This document shows positions 26,300-38,131 of a DNA stretch of 64,000 nucleotides, piece after piece. The notes beneath the pieces were generated by a model. That model worked only from the letters and a program-made list of their open reading frames with translations, had not been told where the DNA came from and made no database searches. The DNA comes from an uncultured Lactobacillus sp. (GTDB lineage: Bacteria; Bacillota; Bacilli; Lactobacillales; Lactobacillaceae): assembly GCA_946482465.1 (NCBI GenBank), contig CAMLRL010000003.1:1-64000 (forward strand), in the 5' to 3' direction. The translations under genes were made by a program, and so were the position numbers. The stretch's first letter is position 1. Every line of letters begins with the position of its first letter.

Positions 26300-27598
26300 T
26301 TAAGGTTGCAAGCGATTAATCATTCTTGGAAATGGAATAGCTTCGCGGACGTGGTCTAATTTACAGATCCAGGCAATCACCCGTTCAAAGCCCATACCGA
26401 AACCAGAATGAGGAACACTGCCATACTTACGCAAGTCTAGATACCAACCGTAATCTTCTTTGTTTAAGCCAGCTTCTTCTATCTGTTTAAGTATAGTATC
26501 GTAGTCACTTTCTCTTTCAGAACCGCCCATAATTTCGCCGTATCCTTCTGGAGCTAAAACATCTGCACAGAGATATTCTTTTGGATTATCAGGGTTTTTC
26601 TTCATGTAAAATGGCTTAATTGCAGTTGGGTAGTTAACAATGAAGAAAGGACGGTCAAATTTTTCAGAGATAAAGGCTTCATCAGGTGCGCCAAAGTCGT
26701 CACCCCACTTGAAATCACGTCCGTCATCCTGCAACATTTTTACTGCATCGTCGTAAGATAAACGGGTATAGTTTCCTTGGGCAGCAGGCTCTAATTTCTT
26801 AGGATCGCGTCCTAATATTTCTAATTCATATTGGCAATTTTGTAGAACTTGACCAGTAACGTAGGATAAAAACCGTTCTTGCAGATCAAGAGATTCATCT
26901 TGATGCATCCAAGCCATTTCAGGTTCCATCATCCAAAATTCCGTCAAGTGCCGTCTTGTTTTAGATTCTTCAGCTCTGAAAGTTGGACCAAAGGTAAAAA
27001 TTTTACCGAATGCGGCGGCTCCTACTTCACCATAAAGTTGTCCAGATTGTGAGAGGTAGGCGTCACCACCAAAATACTCTGTATGGAATAATTCTGTGGT
27101 TCCCTCTGGAGCAGAATGCATGAAGATAGGGGCATCAAACTTTATAAAGCCTTCTTTTTCAAAAAAGTTAACAGTCGCCTTAAAAATTGTGTTTCTAATA
27201 CGCATAATTGCAAAAGGACGTTTGCTTCTTAACCATAAATGGCGGTGGTCAAGTAAAAAGTCAATTCCGTGTTCCTTGTTGCCAATTGGGTAGCCTTCAT
27301 TATTGGTAATAAGCTTTAGATCTGAGATTTGAATTTCATAACCAAAATGGGAACGTTCATCTTGGTGAACAGTACCGGTTATGTAAAAACTGGCTTCCTG
27401 ATGTAACGATTTTGCAATCTCAAAAACTTCAGCAGAAACTGTATTTTTACGCACTACACCCTGAAAAAATGCAGTACCATCACGTAATTGCAAGAACACA
27501 ATTTTACCACTTGAACGCTTGTCAGTAAGCCAAACATGCATTTGGACTTCTTCATCAACGTGTTTGCGGCAATCTTCAATTGAAATTAATTCTGTCAT
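26300..27598 (-). CDS. asnS: Asparaginyl-tRNA synthetase
   Basis: 432 residues, class II synthetase. An N-terminal OB-fold anticodon-binding domain (about 15-110) precedes the catalytic domain. Motif 2 is in [21 protein letters not shown], and motif 3 is [13 protein letters not shown] near the C-terminus. It charges tRNA-Asn. The short upstream gap (66 bases) has no T-box leader. It lies just after the tseB gene, the conserved dinG-ypmB-asnS-dnaD-nth order. Confidence 0.96.
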   Translation of the reverse strand: MTELISIEDCRKHVDEEVQMHVWLTDKRSSGKIVFLQLRDGTAFFQGVVRKNTVSAEVFEIAKSLHQEASFYITGTVHQDERSHFGYEIQISDLKLITNNEGYPIGNKEHGIDFLLDHRHLWLRSKRPFAIMRIRNTIFKATVNFFEKEGFIKFDAPIFMHSAPEGTTELFHTEYFGGDAYLSQSGQLYGEVGAAAFGKIFTFGPTFRAEESKTRRHLTEFWMMEPEMAWMHQDESLDLQERFLSYVTGQVLQNCQYELEILGRDPKKLEPAAQGNYTRLSYDDAVKMLQDDGRDFKWGDDFGAPDEAFISEKFDRPFFIVNYPTAIKPFYMKKNPDNPKEYLCADVLAPEGYGEIMGGSERESDYDTILKQIEEAGLNKEDYGWYLDLRKYGSVPHSGFGMGFERVIAWICKLDHVREAIPFPRMINRLQP

Positions 27599-27664
27599 AA
27601 ACTTTTATTCCACTTTCCTTATCATATCAAATTAATAATACCAAAGTTTTATCGATTTAGCGAC

Positions 27665-28147
27665 TTAACCCACTAATTTTCCATTTTTAAATTCATATAG
27701 TTGGTAGTGATATTCACCTACTAAGTTTTTAGAACTGACTTCCCAAACAGCTTTTCCTTGATACCAGCCTAAGTTAACTTCGGTAATTTTCTCATCTGGT
27801 CTTTTAGATTCGTATTTATGACGAATCACTTCTTCGTTCACACCTTTATTGGCGGGATATAAATAAGCTTTTTTGGAGCCTGGAAGATAAATAAAATAAA
27901 AAGTTTTACGCTTCTTATCTAGACCTTTAAGTGCGTAGCTGTTTATACCGCGATCTAAGTGGTAATTTTTTTCCGTATACTTAATTGGCGTTTTTTGTAA
28001 AGCAATTCTATTAAGTTCACGTGTTTGTGTTCTTTCGGGATTTCCAGCTTTATAAAAAATTATAATGAAAGCAAAGTATAAAAATACTATCAATATTAAA
28101 ATGTAGGTTAAAAACTTAACGGTTTGTTTTGTATCATCATTTATCAT
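27665..28147 (-). CDS. tseB: TseB/YpmB-like membrane-anchored protein (DUF5590)
   Basis: 160 residues: a short cytoplasmic N-terminus, one membrane helix (about 11-32) and an extracellular domain (about 45-160) with two repeats of a small alpha/beta fold, e.g. GWYQGKAVWEV. In Bacillus the homologue YpmB/TseB tunes cell-wall elongation with PBP2A. The assignment rests mainly on gene order between dinG and asnS and on overall shape. It overlaps dinG by 11 bases. Confidence 0.8.
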   Translation of the reverse strand: MINDDTKQTVKFLTYILILIVFLYFAFIIIFYKAGNPERTQTRELNRIALQKTPIKYTEKNYHLDRGINSYALKGLDKKRKTFYFIYLPGSKKAYLYPANKGVNEEVIRHKYESKRPDEKITEVNLGWYQGKAVWEVSSKNLVGEYHYQLYEFKNGKLVG

Positions 28148-30923
28148 AGTTATCTAACTTTTCTTCCAATTCGTTTAAATTTATTCTTTTGACTTTAACA
28201 GGGATAGCAGCTAAAAAGACTTGCCCATAATCTTTAGTCCAAAGCCGCGAATCTAAGATTAAAAACTGCCCTCTATCCTGTTCACCGCGAATTAATCTGC
28301 CCATTCCCTGCTTGAAACGAATAATTGCTCGCGGCATAGTGTCGGAATGAAAAACATCAACGCCGCTATCAACAAGTTGCTTTTGGCGCAATTTAACTTC
28401 TGGTAAATCTGGTGATTCAAATGGCAATTTAGTTGCTATTACGAGATCAACACCACATTCATGGAAGTCAATCCCTTCCCAAAAACTGTCTGCTCCAAGG
28501 ATAATAGCTCTTTTTGCTATAGCAAATCTTTTGATAATACGGTTATTTGAGCCGGAAACGCCTTGAGCTAAAATTTCAAAATCTCGTAAGTGCGGTGAGT
28601 TAATGATTGCACTGTAAACATTCTTTATTAACTCCAAATTAGTCATTAAAACTAAAACATGATTCTTGGTTTGCAAGTCATGCTCTAGAATTTGAATTAA
28701 AATTTTTGCAAAAGCCGGTTCGTTGACATCAGGTAAATCATTAACGGATAAAACTTCCAGATGATCAGCGAGTTTAAAGGTGCTCGTGCCGACATATTCT
28801 TGTGGTGTCAGGTCTGTCAAACCCAGTTGTTTAACAATAAAATCAAACCCATTTTCACTAGTCAGAGTTGCACTAACAAACAGAATATGATCGAAACGAT
28901 CATATATTTTACGTAATTCTGGAGTAGCATCGAGCATTAACCAGCTTAAGTTGGCACTCAATGGATCTTGGGGATTGGTTAAAGAAACTATAAACCCTTC
29001 GAGAGCAAGATAAGTCCTTTTCCGCAATAAATCTGATAATTGATAGCTTTTAGTAATGTAGTAGTCTAACTGATCTATTTGGGCAGAAATATCACTCAAA
29101 ATAGCATCCCGATCAATATTAGAACTATCAGTTTCATTATAAAGTTTAAATAAGATCTGGTTAGTTTGCTGCCTGACATTTTCTAATTTGCGCTGCAACT
29201 CAGCTAGTTTTACTAAAAATTGATTATTTTTCGGAAATAAATCTGTACCTTTAAAGCTGAGAAGTAAGTTGCCATTAGGCAAAACACTTTGACTGACGGC
29301 TTTTTTCTTTTTAGAGCATAACAAATGTTGCAAATGATTGATTACTTTAATTAAATCTAATATTTGGGGGTCTAATTTTTCCAGTAAAAAATTAAATTGG
29401 ACATCATTGCCATATTGGTTAAACACACTGTCATCAGCGTAGAAAAGCAAATTACGCAAATGAGTTAGCGCTCCCCATAGGGATTCAAATTGAAAAGAAT
29501 CATTGCGCGAACTAATAACATTGTCAACAAAGCGATGTGCTTCGTCAATCACCAAATAGGGATTTTGCCCCCAAATAGTGTCATTATAATGGTTAGCTAA
29601 AAATGCGTGATTAGTTACTAGAATATCAGCTTGCTCTTGACGTTGCCTTGCCAAATTCCAAAAGTCCACTTTCGCAAAACTGCTCCCGACACGAGCATCC
29701 CCCGGATGAGCTATTTGCGCAAACAAAGGTGCTCGATAATTAGTTAACTGCAATTCATCCAAATCACCCGTATTCGTTTCAGTTAACCAAACCAAAATTC
29801 GCATCTGCAAAACCAGAGTTAATTTATTTGGTGTATCTTGGTATAAACTTTGATAAAAACCATCTAGATCAAGATAATGATTGCTGGCCTTAACTTCTTC
29901 TGCTTTTAAATCCAAGTTCGTCACATTTAATAACTGAGGTATCTCTTTATTAATAATTTGTCTTTGCAAAACTTTAGTCGGTGTGGCAATTACTAATTTT
30001 CTACTGGTATAAAGCTGATAAGAATATGCGCATAAATATGAAAATGTCTTTCCGGTACCGTTTGGTGCTTCAACTAGCAAAGCTTTTTGGTCAGGAGTAT
30101 TAATGAATTGCTCAATCCGGTTAATCAGATCAACTTGAGGCTGCCTATAATTGATTTTCTTTTTAAAAAGCTTTCTTTTTGCCTGATCACTTTGAGGAAA
30201 AGTAGCTGAATGCTCTTGCTCATTATTAGCTACGCTTTTTTGTTTTCTTAAAATTATTTGACGTACCTGCTGATATTTGGCAGGTAAAGGACGCTTTTCT
30301 TTGCGAGCGTCATCAGCGATCGTGGTAAAAATCCATGACGTATCACGAATTAACCCGTGTGCTAATGAACTAAGTGTGTTAAGAGTTGCTTGCGGTAATT
30401 TTTCCAAGCGCCGAATGATTTTTATTAGCAGCACAGCAGTTCCGTAAGCATCAGAATCAGCCTTGTGCGGATTTAAGTGTTCAATCTGTAATTGGGCAGT
30501 CAAGTCACTCAATTTATAGGATGGTTCAGTGGGAAAAGCTATTTTAGCCAGCTCCACCGTATCAATTGCCCGGTTAGTAAGAGGCTCGTAGCCATGCTCC
30601 ACCAATTCATAATTTAAGAAAGGCAAATCAAAGTTGACGTTATGAGCCACAAAAACCGTATCTTTGAGAATCTTAATAATTTGAGGAGCATAATATGAAA
30701 AATCCTTCTGATGAGCAACATCTTTATCATGTATGTGCGTTAAGTTTTGAACAGCTATAGGTATTTCACGGTGAGGATTAATCAAAAAAGAATACGTTTT
30801 TACAACTTTTAGATTTTTTATTATGGCACAACCAAACTGAATAATATGATTGTTGTCTTCACGCTGTGTCCCGGTAGTTTCCAAATCTACTACAGCAAAA
30901 ACAGTATTGGCAAATGACTTCAT
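28137..30923 (-). CDS. dinG: DinG-family helicase with N-terminal DnaQ-like exonuclease, no Fe-S cysteines
   Basis: 928 residues. An N-terminal DEDDh exonuclease (about 1-170: VVDLETTG, FVAHNVNFDLPFL, HKADSDAYG) is fused to an XPD-like superfamily 2 helicase with Walker A EAPNGTGKT, DEAH box VIDEAHRF and the C-terminal motif MGRLIRGEQDRG. E. coli DinG carries a four-Cys Fe-S cluster between Walker A and DEAH; here that stretch (before QADILVTNHAFL) has no cysteines. The nuclease-helicase fusion is typical of Firmicutes. It probably acts in repair of DNA overhangs; exact role unproven. Confidence 0.92.
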   Translation of the reverse strand: MKSFANTVFAVVDLETTGTQREDNNHIIQFGCAIIKNLKVVKTYSFLINPHREIPIAVQNLTHIHDKDVAHQKDFSYYAPQIIKILKDTVFVAHNVNFDLPFLNYELVEHGYEPLTNRAIDTVELAKIAFPTEPSYKLSDLTAQLQIEHLNPHKADSDAYGTAVLLIKIIRRLEKLPQATLNTLSSLAHGLIRDTSWIFTTIADDARKEKRPLPAKYQQVRQIILRKQKSVANNEQEHSATFPQSDQAKRKLFKKKINYRQPQVDLINRIEQFINTPDQKALLVEAPNGTGKTFSYLCAYSYQLYTSRKLVIATPTKVLQRQIINKEIPQLLNVTNLDLKAEEVKASNHYLDLDGFYQSLYQDTPNKLTLVLQMRILVWLTETNTGDLDELQLTNYRAPLFAQIAHPGDARVGSSFAKVDFWNLARQRQEQADILVTNHAFLANHYNDTIWGQNPYLVIDEAHRFVDNVISSRNDSFQFESLWGALTHLRNLLFYADDSVFNQYGNDVQFNFLLEKLDPQILDLIKVINHLQHLLCSKKKKAVSQSVLPNGNLLLSFKGTDLFPKNNQFLVKLAELQRKLENVRQQTNQILFKLYNETDSSNIDRDAILSDISAQIDQLDYYITKSYQLSDLLRKRTYLALEGFIVSLTNPQDPLSANLSWLMLDATPELRKIYDRFDHILFVSATLTSENGFDFIVKQLGLTDLTPQEYVGTSTFKLADHLEVLSVNDLPDVNEPAFAKILIQILEHDLQTKNHVLVLMTNLELIKNVYSAIINSPHLRDFEILAQGVSGSNNRIIKRFAIAKRAIILGADSFWEGIDFHECGVDLVIATKLPFESPDLPEVKLRQKQLVDSGVDVFHSDTMPRAIIRFKQGMGRLIRGEQDRGQFLILDSRLWTKDYGQVFLAAIPVKVKRINLNELEEKLDNYDK

Positions 30924-30947
30924 TTTTTAACTTGACCCTCCTTTCAT

Positions 30948-33900
30948 CTATTTCACTTCTACAACTTTTTGAGCATCTAATAAAATCAAATATTTGCTTT
31001 TAACTTTGGCATTAGCAAAGGAATTCAATGCCCTTTCATAAAGGCGCAACTGCCCCCGGTATTTCTGCTTAATATTTTTGATTGCCAGATCTAAATGTGT
31101 AGGATCAATGTGGTCAGTTTTATAGTCGAATAATATTATGCCATCTTTTTCAATAAAGTAACCATCAATTGTTCCGTGAATTAAAATTTTAGCATTTGGA
31201 TCGTCAAAATGCTCAAAAAGAATACTAGCAGGCAATAAACTGGAAAATTCAATTTCACGTTTTAAATTTTGTGGCTCTTGCCAAAACTTGGCAGCAAAAT
31301 CACTGTGAACAAACCAATTAATTTGGTTCAGGTCAAGACTTGAAACTAGATTACTGTTCAATTTGTTTTGCTTAACTAGTTGCTGAACTTCTTCTTCAAC
31401 CTGCTGCGGCTTTCCCTGACCATGATAGTCATAATATTGCAAAATTAAGTGCATTGCCGTACCGATTTCGGCACCAGTAAACTTAGTTTTGAATAAAAAA
31501 TTAGGCTTGGTATCAATCGGTTGCAAATACCTATTTGTTGATGAGAGTAAGTGGGCATTTTCAAGTTCATTGTCAAGTGGATCATTAAAAGCCTTTTTTA
31601 TTTCAGAAACTGATTGGTAGGCTGTTGTTTTACTTGCATCCTTAAAGGGATAATCAAGCCCATACAAATCTTTAATTCTTGATAGTAAATAAGAGTTTTC
31701 TGTATCTGCTTGTTCTTGAACCTGAGTTTCTGCAACATTGATTGTTTCACCTTGATAGTCAATGTATAACAATTCTTGACCAGTTTCAGAAGCAAAATTA
31801 ATATCAGAAATTTTTTGTGCGATCAATTCGTCAAATTTAATAGACGGCCCAATTAGATCCATTGGGTTTGTAGAATTTAGCTTACTATTAAGAGAAAGTT
31901 GGTTTTGCCATTTTTGCAATGTTTTCTGTAAATCATTGATATCTGCTACCAATATTAGTTTTTGCCTTGCACGGGTCATTCCTACATACAAAATCCGTGC
32001 TTCTTCTTCTAGAAGTTGCCTTCTTTTGGCGACGTTATTAAATGCTTTAATTAAAGTATCGGCACGATAATGCTTACATCTAATAGTTAAACCAACTGAA
32101 TCAGAGCTGATAATATAATTATTGCTTAAGTCACGCAGCTGAAACCGATGTTCTAGTCCAAGATAAAAAACAATCGGAAATTCCAGCCCTTTAGAGCCGT
32201 GAACTGTCATGAGACGGATGGAATTACCAGCTTCTTTAGTTAATAAGGGTTGGGCTAAATCTTTTTGGCTGCGTCTCATGCGCTCAATGAAATTGATAAA
32301 TTGATATAAGCCTTTAAAGCCGGCGCTCTCATATGAAGCCGCTCTTTCATACAAAGCTTCGAGATTAATTCTGCGTTGCTTGCCATTTGGCAAAGACGTC
32401 ATAATTTCCAAAAGACTGGTTTTTTCATAAATACTCCACACCAATTCAGAAATTCTATGTGTTGTCGCAAATTGGCGCAATTCTTCCAGTTGATTTAAAA
32501 AGTCCTTTATTCTTTGACTTAGTTGATCACCGACTGCAACGTAAGCTGTCAACGCACTATAAAAACTGGCATTTGGCGTATGGATTCTAATCCGGCTTAA
32601 ATCAGGTTCTTTAAAGTTAAAAAGAGGCGACCTTAAAACTGCTACCAACGGTATATCTTGATCAGGATTATCAATAATCCGCAGGTAATTTAAAATAATG
32701 GTTAATTCCAATGTTTGAAAATAGTTTTTAGCATCCGTAACCATGATGGGAATATTATTTTTAGCAAACTCCTGCATAATTTCAAGATTATTGCTCCGGC
32801 TCCTCGTTAAGATCACAATATCGCTATATTTAAAAGGACGGAGTTTGTTTGGTTCTTGAGAATGTTGGTCATAAACTAGCAAGTTTTCTTTTTTAAATTG
32901 TTTAATCCGGTTAATGATCATTGCGATTTCTGCTGAATCAATGTCTTCCTCATTCTCATTTTGAGTCTTATCAGTCTCTTTACTTTTATCATGAAGAAGT
33001 ATTTCAGTGGCGTCCGCCAAATTTTCAGGCTGATTCTTGGAACCATACTTTAATTGCCCTTCTTTAGCATAGTCAATGCCACCAAAATCAGGGGTCAAAA
33101 TGTTGGCAAAAACCTTATTAACAAAATTAATAACGGGTTTAGTTGAGCGGAAATTATCGGATAAAAGAATTCGTTCCTCTTTTGCAGCATTTTCTTGACG
33201 GGCAGCTTCTTGATATTTATGTAAAAACAAGCTTGGTTCAGCCTGCCTGAAGCCATAAATCGATTGCTTAACATCCCCCACCATAAACATGTTGTTGTGA
33301 CCGTCTTTTTTAATTAATTGCAGTATCTTTTCTTGTAAGGGATTAATATCTTGATATTCATCAACTAAAATCTCGCTAAATTTATCTTGATAAAATTTGC
33401 GAGCCATTGCCGAAGCAGAAGTATCTTGACTCAATATGCGATACGCTAACTGTTCCATATCACTAAAATCAAGTAAATTCTGTGCTCTTTTTAGTTCTTC
33501 AAACCGGTCGATTAAAGCCAATTCAGCTTTTGTAATTGCCGCCATTATCTGAGAGCCCTTTTGCAAGAGATTAATTTGTTCTTTTTCTTCAGTAGCATAG
33601 AATGAAGTAAATGTCGTAAAAATTTGATCTCCTGCTTCGTTTTTTAAATTAACGCATTCTTCATAAAAAGCAACGAGATCCTCATCCCATTTACTGGACC
33701 TACGTATATTTTTTCTAAAAATACAAGCACGCAATTTTGCTCTCTGATCATCATAAGCAGCGTCATGTTTGAGGCTATCTAAATAACCGGCTAAGCACTC
33801 ATTAAACAAAGTAAAGGCTTCTTTTACTTTGCCAAATTCTTTAGTATTCATGATTGCGCTTTGCAATAATTGGTCTATCTTATCTTTTAAATCATCAAAT

Positions 33901-34574
33901 AGCGTAATCAAATACGGCTTGATTTCTTTTTGCCAAATTGCTGATGTCACTACGCTTTGGTCAATTTGATATTTTTGAGGCAATTGCTTAAGCCACTCAC
34001 GGTAATCGGGCTTGGCCATGGCATAATTATATAAATCTAATAATAGATTTTGAGGTGTTTGGGCATCCCTGTCGCCAGCGAAATTGTCATAAAAAGCAAT
34101 AAAACCAGTATCTTTTTCTGTTAAAAACTCACTTTCGATTTCTTTTAATGCCCGCTCTCGCATTAATTCCGCCTGAGTGTCATCGGTTAAAACGCTGAAA
34201 CTGGGATCAATGTCGACAACGTAATAGAACCGATGAATCACGTCTAAACAGAATGCGTCAACAGTAGAAATGTTGGCCGAATCAATTAGATTTAGTTGCT
34301 GGCGGAAATTAACCTTGGTGTTGCCATTGCGGTATTCTACTAACAGCAAGTCTTTAATGCGCTTTTTCATTTCTGCGGCGGCTGCCTTGGTGAAAGTAAC
34401 AACCAAAAGCTGGTCAATACTGGTGCCGTTCAATATTGCTCTTAACAAGCGGTATACTAAAACAGTAGTTTTACCACTGCCGGCAGACGCAGATACTAAA
34501 ATATCTCGGTTGTCATCTTCAATCGCTTTTTTTTGAATATCAGTAAATGGGGGCTCAGTAGTATTTTTTGCCAT
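30948..34574 (-). CDS. addA: ATP-dependent helicase/nuclease subunit A (AddA/RexA)
   Basis: 1208 residues. UvrD-type helicase: Walker A SASAGSGKTTVLVYRLL near residue 30, LLVVTFTKAAAAEMKKRI, Walker B VDEYQDINPLQE and LMTVHGSKGLEFP. A C-terminal RecB-family nuclease domain contains FDYKTDHID. With AddB/RexB it resects double-strand breaks up to Chi. It follows rexB by 2 bases, so the two subunits are co-expressed. Confidence 0.96.
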   Translation of the reverse strand: MAKNTTEPPFTDIQKKAIEDDNRDILVSASAGSGKTTVLVYRLLRAILNGTSIDQLLVVTFTKAAAAEMKKRIKDLLLVEYRNGNTKVNFRQQLNLIDSANISTVDAFCLDVIHRFYYVVDIDPSFSVLTDDTQAELMRERALKEIESEFLTEKDTGFIAFYDNFAGDRDAQTPQNLLLDLYNYAMAKPDYREWLKQLPQKYQIDQSVVTSAIWQKEIKPYLITLFDDLKDKIDQLLQSAIMNTKEFGKVKEAFTLFNECLAGYLDSLKHDAAYDDQRAKLRACIFRKNIRRSSKWDEDLVAFYEECVNLKNEAGDQIFTTFTSFYATEEKEQINLLQKGSQIMAAITKAELALIDRFEELKRAQNLLDFSDMEQLAYRILSQDTSASAMARKFYQDKFSEILVDEYQDINPLQEKILQLIKKDGHNNMFMVGDVKQSIYGFRQAEPSLFLHKYQEAARQENAAKEERILLSDNFRSTKPVINFVNKVFANILTPDFGGIDYAKEGQLKYGSKNQPENLADATEILLHDKSKETDKTQNENEEDIDSAEIAMIINRIKQFKKENLLVYDQHSQEPNKLRPFKYSDIVILTRSRSNNLEIMQEFAKNNIPIMVTDAKNYFQTLELTIILNYLRIIDNPDQDIPLVAVLRSPLFNFKEPDLSRIRIHTPNASFYSALTAYVAVGDQLSQRIKDFLNQLEELRQFATTHRISELVWSIYEKTSLLEIMTSLPNGKQRRINLEALYERAASYESAGFKGLYQFINFIERMRRSQKDLAQPLLTKEAGNSIRLMTVHGSKGLEFPIVFYLGLEHRFQLRDLSNNYIISSDSVGLTIRCKHYRADTLIKAFNNVAKRRQLLEEEARILYVGMTRARQKLILVADINDLQKTLQKWQNQLSLNSKLNSTNPMDLIGPSIKFDELIAQKISDINFASETGQELLYIDYQGETINVAETQVQEQADTENSYLLSRIKDLYGLDYPFKDASKTTAYQSVSEIKKAFNDPLDNELENAHLLSSTNRYLQPIDTKPNFLFKTKFTGAEIGTAMHLILQYYDYHGQGKPQQVEEEVQQLVKQNKLNSNLVSSLDLNQINWFVHSDFAAKFWQEPQNLKREIEFSSLLPASILFEHFDDPNAKILIHGTIDGYFIEKDGIILFDYKTDHIDPTHLDLAIKNIKQKYRGQLRLYERALNSFANAKVKSKYLILLDAQKVVEVK

Positions 34575-34576
34575 GT

Positions 34577-37500
34577 TTAGTCGTCCTCCTGTAACCGTTC
34601 TGTGATTTTTTTGATTAATTCTGGTTTATCCATACTGCCAATTTGGTGGTACCTATTTTCTTTTAACATGGCATCGAAAAAGAAGATATCACGAAAATCG
34701 GAATATGTGAGTGCGCTAATGCCATTACCGTACTTGTAGGGATTGAGCTTGATTTGACCCGACAAGATTTGGCTAGATGCATCTTTAATTAGTTCTTCGT
34801 CATATTTGAGCAGCAATTTCAGTTCATCATCCTTAAAAGCACTTCCGCTGAAAGAAAGCGAACCGTCCTTCTTTTTGCTTTTAACTCCTATATAAAGACT
34901 GGAACTAGTACCAGGTTCCTTTAATTCCGGGTCAGCCTGAAGCAACAATAGCTGGTCGTCATTGATTAAGCCGGTGTATTTAAGGCGGTATTGGCCGTCA
35001 AGATAAGCCTTGTTAAGCTCCAATTTTTTATTATATATTTTCGTGCCATTAATTCGTTCCATTTGCCTAGTGACAGTTTGATAAAAAGCACCTAAAAGTG
35101 ATAACGGCATTTCTGATTGAGTGAAAAACTTTTGATTGCGGGCCAATACGTCCAAATACGAAACCATTTGTAGCGAAATGCCATGGTAAAAAAGCCCCAG
35201 ATTAAATTTCTTGGCGGAGGATTTATAGTCGACTACCTGTGCCATAATTTCATTTTGATCGGGAATTTGGGCTAAATCAACGCGGTCCATTTTCCCTCTC
35301 AAATTAACATAATGATCCCCTGAAATATTAGGTACTTTTAGTTGCAGGCCTTGGACTTTTTCTGTATTGCCAAAACTTAATTCTGAATATTTAGCTTTTA
35401 GCGGCGTTTTTTGAACTGCCTTGTGCCAGTTATGAGCCACATTACTAGTAGTATGATCAAGGCACTTAAAAAGAAACTCATTGAAGGGATCATTCAATAA
35501 CTGCTGGTACTTTGGTTCACTTTTCATTTCACTGCGGGCCAGGTCAAGCAATTGCTGTAATTTAACTTCATCAATGTTTTTTAAATTAAGGCTTTGCTGG
35601 TTTAATTCTTTGACTAACCGGTCAAAAGTCTCATGAAAATAATTTCCAGCTTGAATTACATCCAATTCATTTTCGAATCGTTTATGAAGTCGCAATCCGT
35701 AGGTAAGAAAATATTCGTAGGAATTTTCATAAAAAGTTTCAAGTTGCGAAACAGAAGAATCTAAGTTTTCCCCATACAATTGTTGCGCTAATTTAGGACC
35801 AATATCTTCCGGTTCGTTAATAAACTGACTGGCGTCTATTACCTTATCCGTTCTTTGCGGCAGGTATTTCTTAGTTAATTTTAAAATATTGTCAACTTCA
35901 AGTTCTTTATTAGTCCTATTAAGATAGCTCAAGTAGCCCAAGCTTGCTTGCGGATTGGTAATAAAACTCAGCAATTCTCCCAAATTTTCCGGTAAATTAT
36001 GTTGGTTATATTCAGGAGCACCAGCGTTTTTTAAGCGTTCATAATAAATTGAAGGTTGCACTGTTGCTGCTTCATCATTGGCAATGGAATAGCTCAAATA
36101 AAATTTGTCATGTGCAAGTGCCATGCAGTTGCCAAACTGATAATTTTGGTCCAAATTACTTAGTTGTTGCCGATCTTCAATATATGAATCTTCACCAAAA
36201 TCATTTTTCAGTTCAGTCAGATTTTCTGTGCTCAGAAACCCCGGTGTATTTTGAATTTGGGGTAGCCCATTGACTGTAGCACCCATAACGAAAACCTGTT
36301 TATAGCCACTAACTTGCACAATCCCCATTTCTGACAAATTGACAGCATCCAATGTGGCGGGAATTTGGGAAAAAGTAGCTTCTTTAAAGCCGTTGATTAG
36401 GACGTTAAAAAAACTTGCCGTTTCAAAATCAGTCGGATTAATTAAAAGATAATCATGCAGTAAGTTGATTAGTAAATCCCAAACTTGTTCGGATTGACGG
36501 GCTTCTTGCAAATTACCTTTATTCTGTGCAGTAGTACGCCACTTTTCCAGAACAGTATTAACACCATTTTTGAGTAAAAAGTTAAAAAAGACAGTAATAG
36601 CTTTTTGAGTATCCTTTTCAGCCTTTAAATTTGTAAAAAGATGAGAAATTTGTTTAACAAAGTAATCCTTGAGCCTGTTTATTTTACCTACTTCATCCGG
36701 AATTTTATCTAGGCCGATAACTTCAGCAGCCATATATTTAGTAAAGTCTTTGCGCCAAAGATTATGGTTTATGCCATGTGCAAGCACAAAATTTTCCAGC
36801 TGGTCGACATCATAAAGGTAAGAGGCTTCATCTTGATACCACTTGGGAATGATAAGACGGGTTTTCATAATTGCCAATATATTATTTGTCTGCAATGGTC
36901 TGGTCAAAAGCTGGGCGATATTTTCTATTAATACAACTATTGGATGGTACTTCATTTCCTGTTGCAAGTCGTTAAAAAATGGAATCTCATTTTGGCGCAA
37001 AATAGGAGTTAAATAAGTTTCATATTCGTGCAGATTTGGAGCTAACACCAAAAAGTCGCTATAACGATAATGCCCTAAAGTTACCTGCTGGTATATTGTA
37101 TGGGCAACATAATAAGCTTCTGCATAGCGATTATCAGCGCGGACAAGTTGGACTTGATCGCTGTTTTCCAGTCTGTTAATTTCCCCCGTCCAAAATTCGT
37201 TAAGCAGTTCTCTTTTTGAAGGTTTATGATCAGCATTTGTTGAGCTGACTTGATATTTTAAATTTTTGCTTTTAATATAGCTTATTAGCTTGTTAATGGT
37301 ATTTTGAATAACATAATCATAATCACCCGGTTGCGCTTTTGGTTCAATTTCACCTAGTTCAGTCTTAAACGCCAGTGTCACGCTGTGCGCTTTTGTCATT
37401 AATAATTTTACTGTGAGACATTCCTGTAAAGAAAAATGAGAAAAGTCGCTAAAATAAAAGTCAGTTTGACTTAGGTCAATTTCTGAATTTAAATACTCAT

Positions 37501-38056
37501 TTAACTCCAGCTGAACTTCGTTAGTGGTAGAAAACTTACCGGCAATTGCGGCAATGAAATCAGCATAGATAATCTTGAGATCAGCGATTTTATTTTTAGT
37601 TTCCAGCGTTAGGGATTCGGTAGTAATATCATTTAGGTCTAAATTGCCTTCCCGAATTTGTAAGATTGTGTCATATAGCTGTTTAATTAAGCCGGGATTC
37701 AAGTCTGTGGTTTGAAAAAGGTGCAGCTGTTCTTTTTTTTGCGCAATAATTTTGGCTAGCAGCATTGAAGCTGCAGCTTCATCAAGCTCGGTTGGCAAGC
37801 CCTTTTCGGCATCCTTCAAAAAAAACCAGGCTAAGCGGGAAAAAGATAAAACTTGCAAATTTTTAACAGATTGTTCAGAATGCCCCTGACTAATGGCAAG
37901 CTTATTTATTGCTCTAACTTCTGTGGTAAACTTAATGTGGTTAGGGACGATGACAAAAGTTTCGTGTTCTGGATAATTTTGATAATTTTGCACAGCTTCT
38001 GTTAAGACTTTATCCTGCATCGGATCAGTTTGTCGACCCAGTAATATTTTGATCAT
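34577..38056 (-). CDS. rexB: ATP-dependent nuclease subunit B (AddB/RexB), no Fe-S cysteines
   Basis: 1159 residues. It contains an inactivated-looking helicase fold and a C-terminal nuclease domain with the catalytic [11 protein letters not shown]. Bacillus AddB has an Fe-S cluster formed by one central and three C-terminal Cys; here the C-terminal site after NPYKYG reads [16 protein letters not shown] with none, as I recall for RexB of streptococci and lactobacilli. AGGAGA precedes ATG 38056. It partners AddA (2 bases downstream) in break processing. It is divergent from the mevalonate operon, 75 bases between starts. Confidence 0.93.
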   Translation of the reverse strand: MIKILLGRQTDPMQDKVLTEAVQNYQNYPEHETFVIVPNHIKFTTEVRAINKLAISQGHSEQSVKNLQVLSFSRLAWFFLKDAEKGLPTELDEAAASMLLAKIIAQKKEQLHLFQTTDLNPGLIKQLYDTILQIREGNLDLNDITTESLTLETKNKIADLKIIYADFIAAIAGKFSTTNEVQLELNEYLNSEIDLSQTDFYFSDFSHFSLQECLTVKLLMTKAHSVTLAFKTELGEIEPKAQPGDYDYVIQNTINKLISYIKSKNLKYQVSSTNADHKPSKRELLNEFWTGEINRLENSDQVQLVRADNRYAEAYYVAHTIYQQVTLGHYRYSDFLVLAPNLHEYETYLTPILRQNEIPFFNDLQQEMKYHPIVVLIENIAQLLTRPLQTNNILAIMKTRLIIPKWYQDEASYLYDVDQLENFVLAHGINHNLWRKDFTKYMAAEVIGLDKIPDEVGKINRLKDYFVKQISHLFTNLKAEKDTQKAITVFFNFLLKNGVNTVLEKWRTTAQNKGNLQEARQSEQVWDLLINLLHDYLLINPTDFETASFFNVLINGFKEATFSQIPATLDAVNLSEMGIVQVSGYKQVFVMGATVNGLPQIQNTPGFLSTENLTELKNDFGEDSYIEDRQQLSNLDQNYQFGNCMALAHDKFYLSYSIANDEAATVQPSIYYERLKNAGAPEYNQHNLPENLGELLSFITNPQASLGYLSYLNRTNKELEVDNILKLTKKYLPQRTDKVIDASQFINEPEDIGPKLAQQLYGENLDSSVSQLETFYENSYEYFLTYGLRLHKRFENELDVIQAGNYFHETFDRLVKELNQQSLNLKNIDEVKLQQLLDLARSEMKSEPKYQQLLNDPFNEFLFKCLDHTTSNVAHNWHKAVQKTPLKAKYSELSFGNTEKVQGLQLKVPNISGDHYVNLRGKMDRVDLAQIPDQNEIMAQVVDYKSSAKKFNLGLFYHGISLQMVSYLDVLARNQKFFTQSEMPLSLLGAFYQTVTRQMERINGTKIYNKKLELNKAYLDGQYRLKYTGLINDDQLLLLQADPELKEPGTSSSLYIGVKSKKKDGSLSFSGSAFKDDELKLLLKYDEELIKDASSQILSGQIKLNPYKYGNGISALTYSDFRDIFFFDAMLKENRYHQIGSMDKPELIKKITERLQEDD

Positions 38057-38131
38057 CGTTTCTCTTCTCCTTTGTCATTATTTTATCATAGGAGCAAAAT
38101 TTTTTTATATACATTAAGGATCTTAAGTAAA

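Noticed and set aside
27599..27664. T-box leader upstream of asnS
   Set aside because: Only 66 bases separate asnS from the upstream gene, too short for a T-box, and no TGGNACC-type T-box sequence is seen.
34270..34536. Rightward frame inside addA
   Set aside because: It is an antisense shadow of the helicase coding sequence, with no ribosome binding site or family motif.
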